From SLST01 sp046538735 (lineage in GTDB: Bacteria; Spirochaetota; Spirochaetia; DSM-27196; SLST01), in the NCBI GenBank assembly GCA_046538735.1, contig JBKHII010000082.1, positions 1 to 9,685 of the forward strand: a DNA stretch of 9,685 bases, read 5' to 3'. The position numbers and the translations under genes were made by a program. Within the stretch, counting starts at the first letter, position 1, and every line of letters starts with the position of its first letter. The notes beneath the pieces are model-generated. The model did no database searches and was not told the origin of the DNA. It was given only the letters and a program-made list of their open reading frames with translations. Positions 6,414-9,685 of this stretch are shown in pieces.

Positions 6414-7615
6414 CGGGAGCGCGCGGCGCGTCCTCTGCGCACGAGCCGCGTCTGCCACCAGCCGGGTCGGCGGTTGCCGAAGGATGGAAGCGTGCGCCGG
6501 CGAGCGTCGTCGGTGGCCGAGCTCTTCGCGAACTCCTCGCCGTAGATCTGCACCACGACGATCGCGAGCGCGATGACGAGCGGGCCGAAGACGAGCCCCG
6601 AGATGCCGAACGTCGCAAGTCCTCCCACGATCGCGAGGAAGATGTAGAAGGGTGACATCCGCGCCTGCCCCTGCATGAAGAACGGACGCAGGTAGTTGTC
6701 CACGCCGCCCACGAGCACCGTGGCCCACGCGGCGAAGAAGGCGGTCTGCCAGTAGAGCCCGTTGAAGAAGAGCCAGAGCACGGCCGGGACGGAGACGATC
6801 GCGGTGCCCACGACCGGGATCAACGAGGAGACGCCGATGACCGTGCCGAGGACGAGACCGGGCAGACCGACGATCCAGAGACCGATCCCTCCGAGAACGC
6901 CCTGGAGCGCGGCGATCGCGAAGGTGCCGAACACGACCGCGCGAGTCACGTCGCGAATCCTGCGGAAGACGCGGGAGGTCTGGTCGTGGCGCAGCGGCAG
7001 CAGCTCGCGCAGGCGCTCGACCATACCCACGCCGTCGCGCACGAGGTAGAAGAGTAGGAAGAGCAGGATGAAGAACTTCGCCACGATATCCGCGATATCG
7101 CCGAAGATGCTCACGCCGCTCGAGACGAGGTAGTCCACCGTTGAATCCACGACTCCGGCAAGCTGCTCCTGGAGGCTCGCCCCGGCGAAGTCGGACTGTG
7201 GAAAGGTATCGCTCACGATCGACTGGAGCCGTTCGAGAATCGGCGTATCGAGCAAGGTCCCGGCCCCACCCTCTTCGAGCCGCACGGAGAGGTTCCGGAG
7301 CAGGCTCGCCCCCTGGGTGAAGAGGAGAAACATGAAGCCGAAAACCGGCGTGACGACGAGCAAGAACATCCCCGCGACGACGATCAGCGCGGCGATGTTC
7401 GGGCCGAGCTCGAGCCGCCGGCGCAGCCACAGGAAGACGGGTGTGGCGAGCAGCGCGAGCAGCACCGCGAGGATGATCGGCGTGAGAAAGCGCCAGAGCA
7501 CGAGGAGCACGAGTCCGAGCACGACGGCGAGCAGGATGAGCACGAATCGCCGCACGCGTCGTGGAGTCGCAGATGAGCGCGACGGCTCTTGCCGCCGGCG
7601 TTCGTCGTCCCCCAT
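6398..7615 (-). CDS. AI-2E family transporter (PerM/UPF0118) membrane protein
   Basis: This 405-residue polytopic inner-membrane protein belongs to the AI-2E/PerM family; members have been linked to autoinducer-2 export or to sodium/proton antiport, and the substrate cannot be inferred here. Hydrophobic segments lie at about 22-43, 45-62, 73-100, 178-192, 228-250, 255-285, 288-303 and 323-357. A more polar loop (about 103-165) falls between the third and fourth, as usual for the family. Diagnostic stretches are SSLIPVVGTAIVSVPAVLW (263-281), DNYLRP (306-311), and the glycine-rich GGLATFGISGLVFGP (331-345). The N-terminal 21 residues are charged and probably cytoplasmic. The C-terminal tail after about 360 is Arg-rich and unlike the core; its last codons are antisense to the end of the pterin dehydratase gene. 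The ATG at 7615 has no clear Shine-Dalgarno but has a promoter-like box 6 bases upstream. Confidence 0.93.
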   Translation of the reverse strand: MGDDERRRQEPSRSSATPRRVRRFVLILLAVVLGLVLLVLWRFLTPIILAVLLALLATPVFLWLRRRLELGPNIAALIVVAGMFLLVVTPVFGFMFLLFTQGASLLRNLSVRLEEGGAGTLLDTPILERLQSIVSDTFPQSDFAGASLQEQLAGVVDSTVDYLVSSGVSIFGDIADIVAKFFILLFLLFYLVRDGVGMVERLRELLPLRHDQTSRVFRRIRDVTRAVVFGTFAIAALQGVLGGIGLWIVGLPGLVLGTVIGVSSLIPVVGTAIVSVPAVLWLFFNGLYWQTAFFAAWATVLVGGVDNYLRPFFMQGQARMSPFYIFLAIVGGLATFGISGLVFGPLVIALAIVVVQIYGEEFAKSSATDDARRRTLPSFGNRRPGWWQTRLVRRGRAARSRHLRS

Positions 7616-7621
7616 GAGACC

Positions 7622-7650
7622 AGTCTACCAAGCGCACGGGCGGCGCGCAA
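7622..7650 (-). promoter_or_regulatory. candidate promoter of the AI-2E family gene (leaderless spacing)
   Basis: On the minus strand TTGCGC (7650-7645) is followed after exactly 17 bases by TAGACT (7627-7622), which ends 6 bases before the ATG at 7615. The -10 has the key T, A and final T. The predicted transcription start coincides with the ATG, matching the lack of a ribosome binding site. Confidence 0.45.
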
Positions 7651-7666
7651 TTCGCCCCGCGTGCTG

Positions 7667-7695
7667 TTGCCGAACGCCCTGCCTTGGCGTAGTCT
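7667..7695 (+). promoter_or_regulatory. candidate promoter of the GH65 gene
   Basis: TTGCCG (7667-7672) and TAGTCT (7690-7695) are separated by exactly 17 bases in the divergent gap. Transcription would start near 7702, giving a leader of about 20 bases that includes a good ribosome binding site. No clear maltose-type operator was recognised nearby. Confidence 0.45.
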
Positions 7696-7711
7696 GGGAC
7701 CTGCCACCGAA

Positions 7712-7716
7712 GAGGA
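7712..7716 (+). promoter_or_regulatory. ribosome binding site of the GH65 gene
   Basis: GAGGA lies 6 bases before the ATG at 7723. It is the clearest Shine-Dalgarno sequence in the window and fixes the start of the GH65 gene. Confidence 0.65.
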
Positions 7717-7722
7717 TCCGAG

Positions 7723-9685
7723 ATGATTGAACGAAGCCTCCGCCCGCTGCCTGAACACATCTACCCGCCGCACGAGTGGTCGATCGTAGAGACCGGATTC
7801 GACGAGGACTGGATGGGAAACGCCGAGACGATCTTCGCGCTCGCGAACGGATTTCTCGGCGTGCGCGGGATCTTCGAAGAGGGCCGTCCCGCGATCGAAC
7901 CGGCAACCTTCTGCAACGGCTTCCACGAGACGTGGGACATCGTGCACGCGGAGGAAGCCTACGGCTTCGCCCGGACGGGACAGACGATCGTGAACGTCCC
8001 GGACACCACGCTCATGAAGCTCTACGTGGACGACGAACCGCTCTTCCTGCCCACGGCACGGCTGACCGAGTACCGGCGCGAGCTCGACTTTCGCGACGGT
8101 ATTCTCAAGCGGGACATGAACTGGTCGTCGCCCGCCGGAAAGCAGGTGCACATCAGATCGCACCGCCTCGTCTCCTTCGAGCACCGGCACGTCGCCGCGA
8201 TCCGCTACGAGGTCGTGGTGGATACGGACGCGCCGGTCGTCATCTCGTCGCAGATGCTCAACCGCCAGGACAGCCGAGCGATCGACGAGCCGTCCGCGAA
8301 CGGGAGCAGCGATCCCAGGCGAGCGAAGGCGTTCTCGCATCGCGTCCTCGCCGCGCGTTCGCACGTGGACACGCTCCACCGGATCTGCACCGGGTATCGC
8401 ACCGCGAACTCGAAGATGTCGCTCGGCGTTGGCATCGACCACGTCGTGGTGACCGACAACCCGTGGAACGCCCAGCGTACGTGGTCGGACGATCTGGGAA
8501 AGGTCGTCTTCACGATCGACGCAAAGGCCGGCGTTCCCATCACGATCACGAAGTACGCGACCTACCACACGTCGCGCTCGGTCCCGCCGGTCGAGCTCGT
8601 GGACCGGTGCACGCGAACGCTGGACCGCTGCCTGGACGACGGCTACGACGCGCTCGCGAAGGCGCAGAAGGCCTTTCTCGCCGACTTCTGGTCCAAGTCC
8701 GACGTCTTCGTTGAGGCGGACACTCGGATTCAGCAGGCGATTCGCTGGAACATCTTCCAGCTCTGCCAGGCGTCCGCACGCGCGGAGACGACCGGCATTC
8801 CCGCCAAGGGCCTCACCGGCCAGGCGTACGAGGGCCACTACTTCTGGGACACCGAGATCTACGTCGCGCCCTTCCTTTCGTATACCTCTCCGCGTACGAC
8901 CCGGAACCTCCTCCGGTTCCGCCATTCGATGCTCGACAAGGCACGCGAACGGGCTACGGAGCTCTCCGAGCACGGAGCGCTCTTTCCATGGCGAACGATT
9001 AACGGCGAGGAAGCGTCGTCGTACTACGCCGCCGGGACCGCGCAGTATCACATCAACGCAGACATCGCGTACGCGATCAAGCGGTACGTGGACGTTCGCG
9101 GCGATCGCGAACTGCTCGCGGAGGTCGGTGCGGAGATCCTCGTGGAGACCGCGCGCATGTGGGTCGGGCTCGGCTTCTTCAGCCCCACGTCCAGTCGATT
9201 CCACATCCACGGCGTGACCGGACCGGACGAATACACGACGGTCGTGAACGACAACGCGTTCACGAACCTCATGGCGCGGTGCAATCTCCGCTACGCGGCG
9301 GAGGCGGTCCGCTGGATCAAAGAGCACCGCGAGGACGCGTACGCGCGCCTCGTGCACGAAACGCGACTCAACGAAGGCGAGATCGAGCTATGGGAGCGCG
9401 CCGCCGAGCACATGCACATCCCGTACGACGAAGCGCGCGGCATCTTCCCGCAGGATGCGAACTTCCTGGAAAAGGAGGTCTGGGACTTCAAGAGCACGCC
9501 GCGCGACCGTTACCCGCTGCTGCTCCACTACCACCCGCTCGTGATCTACCGTCACCAAGTCATCAAACAGGCCGACGTCGTGCTCGCGCTCGTGCTCCTG
9601 GGCGACGAGTTCACGCTCGATGAGAAGCGGCGCAACTTCGACTACTACGACCCGCTCACGACCGGCGACTCATCGCTCTCGGCCT
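7723..9685 (+). CDS. glycoside hydrolase family 65 enzyme (disaccharide phosphorylase-like), 3' end cut by window
   Basis: The 654 visible residues are open to the window edge; the family is usually about 750-800 residues, so roughly the last 100-150 are missing. GH65 enzymes cleave alpha-glucosidic disaccharides such as maltose, trehalose, kojibiose or nigerose, mostly with phosphate and inversion to give beta-glucose 1-phosphate; some are hydrolases. Seen: the N-terminal beta-sandwich with ETIFALANGFLGVRG (35-49), the linker helices, then the (alpha/alpha)6 barrel with HYFWDTE (372-378), GALFPWRTINGEE (418-430) and AGTAQYHINAD (437-447). The catalytic acid is E503 in GPDEY (500-504), and the glucose-contacting pair KQ is at 615-616. 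The last visible block reads DPLTTGDSSLS, where characterised phosphorylases, as I recall them, have His in place of the Gly. There is no signal peptide, so it acts in the cytoplasm. Substrate and phosphorylase versus hydrolase activity remain open. It pairs functionally with the GH31 glucosidase, but a divergent membrane gene and others lie between. Confidence 0.92.
   Translation, partial: MIERSLRPLPEHIYPPHEWSIVETGFDEDWMGNAETIFALANGFLGVRGIFEEGRPAIEPATFCNGFHETWDIVHAEEAYGFARTGQTIVNVPDTTLMKLYVDDEPLFLPTARLTEYRRELDFRDGILKRDMNWSSPAGKQVHIRSHRLVSFEHRHVAAIRYEVVVDTDAPVVISSQMLNRQDSRAIDEPSANGSSDPRRAKAFSHRVLAARSHVDTLHRICTGYRTANSKMSLGVGIDHVVVTDNPWNAQRTWSDDLGKVVFTIDAKAGVPITITKYATYHTSRSVPPVELVDRCTRTLDRCLDDGYDALAKAQKAFLADFWSKSDVFVEADTRIQQAIRWNIFQLCQASARAETTGIPAKGLTGQAYEGHYFWDTEIYVAPFLSYTSPRTTRNLLRFRHSMLDKARERATELSEHGALFPWRTINGEEASSYYAAGTAQYHINADIAYAIKRYVDVRGDRELLAEVGAEILVETARMWVGLGFFSPTSSRFHIHGVTGPDEYTTVVNDNAFTNLMARCNLRYAAEAVRWIKEHREDAYARLVHETRLNEGEIELWERAAEHMHIPYDEARGIFPQDANFLEKEVWDFKSTPRDRYPLLLHYHPLVIYRHQVIKQADVVLALVLLGDEFTLDEKRRNFDYYDPLTTGDSSLSA

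Noticed and set aside
6078..7760. A 560-residue minus-strand frame over the AI-2E gene and the pterin dehydratase
   Set aside because: It is offset from the well-supported membrane protein frame, very rich in Arg and Ala, and has no recognisable domain.
7384..9357. A 657-residue open frame on the minus strand opposite the GH65 gene
   Set aside because: It is antisense to a clear GH65 protein with all family motifs, is Arg/Val/Asp-rich in the way shadow frames are in GC-rich DNA, and resembles no family.

Overview
This is a compact, GC-rich bacterial stretch (above 60% GC by eye) with six complete genes, a seventh that runs off the right edge, and one doubtful small reading frame. No mobile element, CRISPR array, tRNA, rRNA or phage gene was seen. 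The organism cannot be named from this window. The CheX-type phosphatase implies a motile, chemotactic bacterium. A free-living GC-rich spirochaete would fit, because CheX is prominent there, but this is only a guess.

Layout from left to right: a CheX-like CheY-P phosphatase (+, 54-536); a possible 50-residue ORF (+, 581-733) whose stop overlaps the GTG start of a short-chain dehydrogenase (+, 730-1755); a cytoplasmic GH31 alpha-glucosidase (-, 1794-4121), converging on the dehydrogenase; dihydroxy-acid dehydratase IlvD (-, 4177-6003) upstream of the glucosidase; a pterin-4a-carbinolamine dehydratase (+, 6066-6413), divergent from ilvD; an AI-2E/PerM-family membrane protein (-, 6398-7615), whose 3' end overlaps that of the dehydratase by 16 bases; and a GH65 disaccharide phosphorylase or hydrolase (+, 7723 to the window edge), divergent from the membrane protein.

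The clearest functional theme is intracellular use of alpha-linked glucose oligosaccharides. GH31 releases glucose from the non-reducing ends of such sugars, and GH65 cleaves alpha-glucosidic disaccharides, usually with phosphate. The two are not in one operon and are separated by unrelated housekeeping genes (branched-chain amino acid synthesis, pterin recycling, a transporter). The other genes do not form an obvious pathway.

The most notable pattern is regulatory. The genes lacking a convincing Shine-Dalgarno sequence (GH31, ilvD, the AI-2E gene and the pterin dehydratase) have a -10-like hexamer only 6-8 bases before the start codon, the spacing expected for leaderless mRNAs. The SDR and GH65 genes have ordinary ribosome binding sites. 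No gene-free stretch exceeds 300 bases. I found no convincing novel multi-gene system; most of the window is ordinary metabolism.
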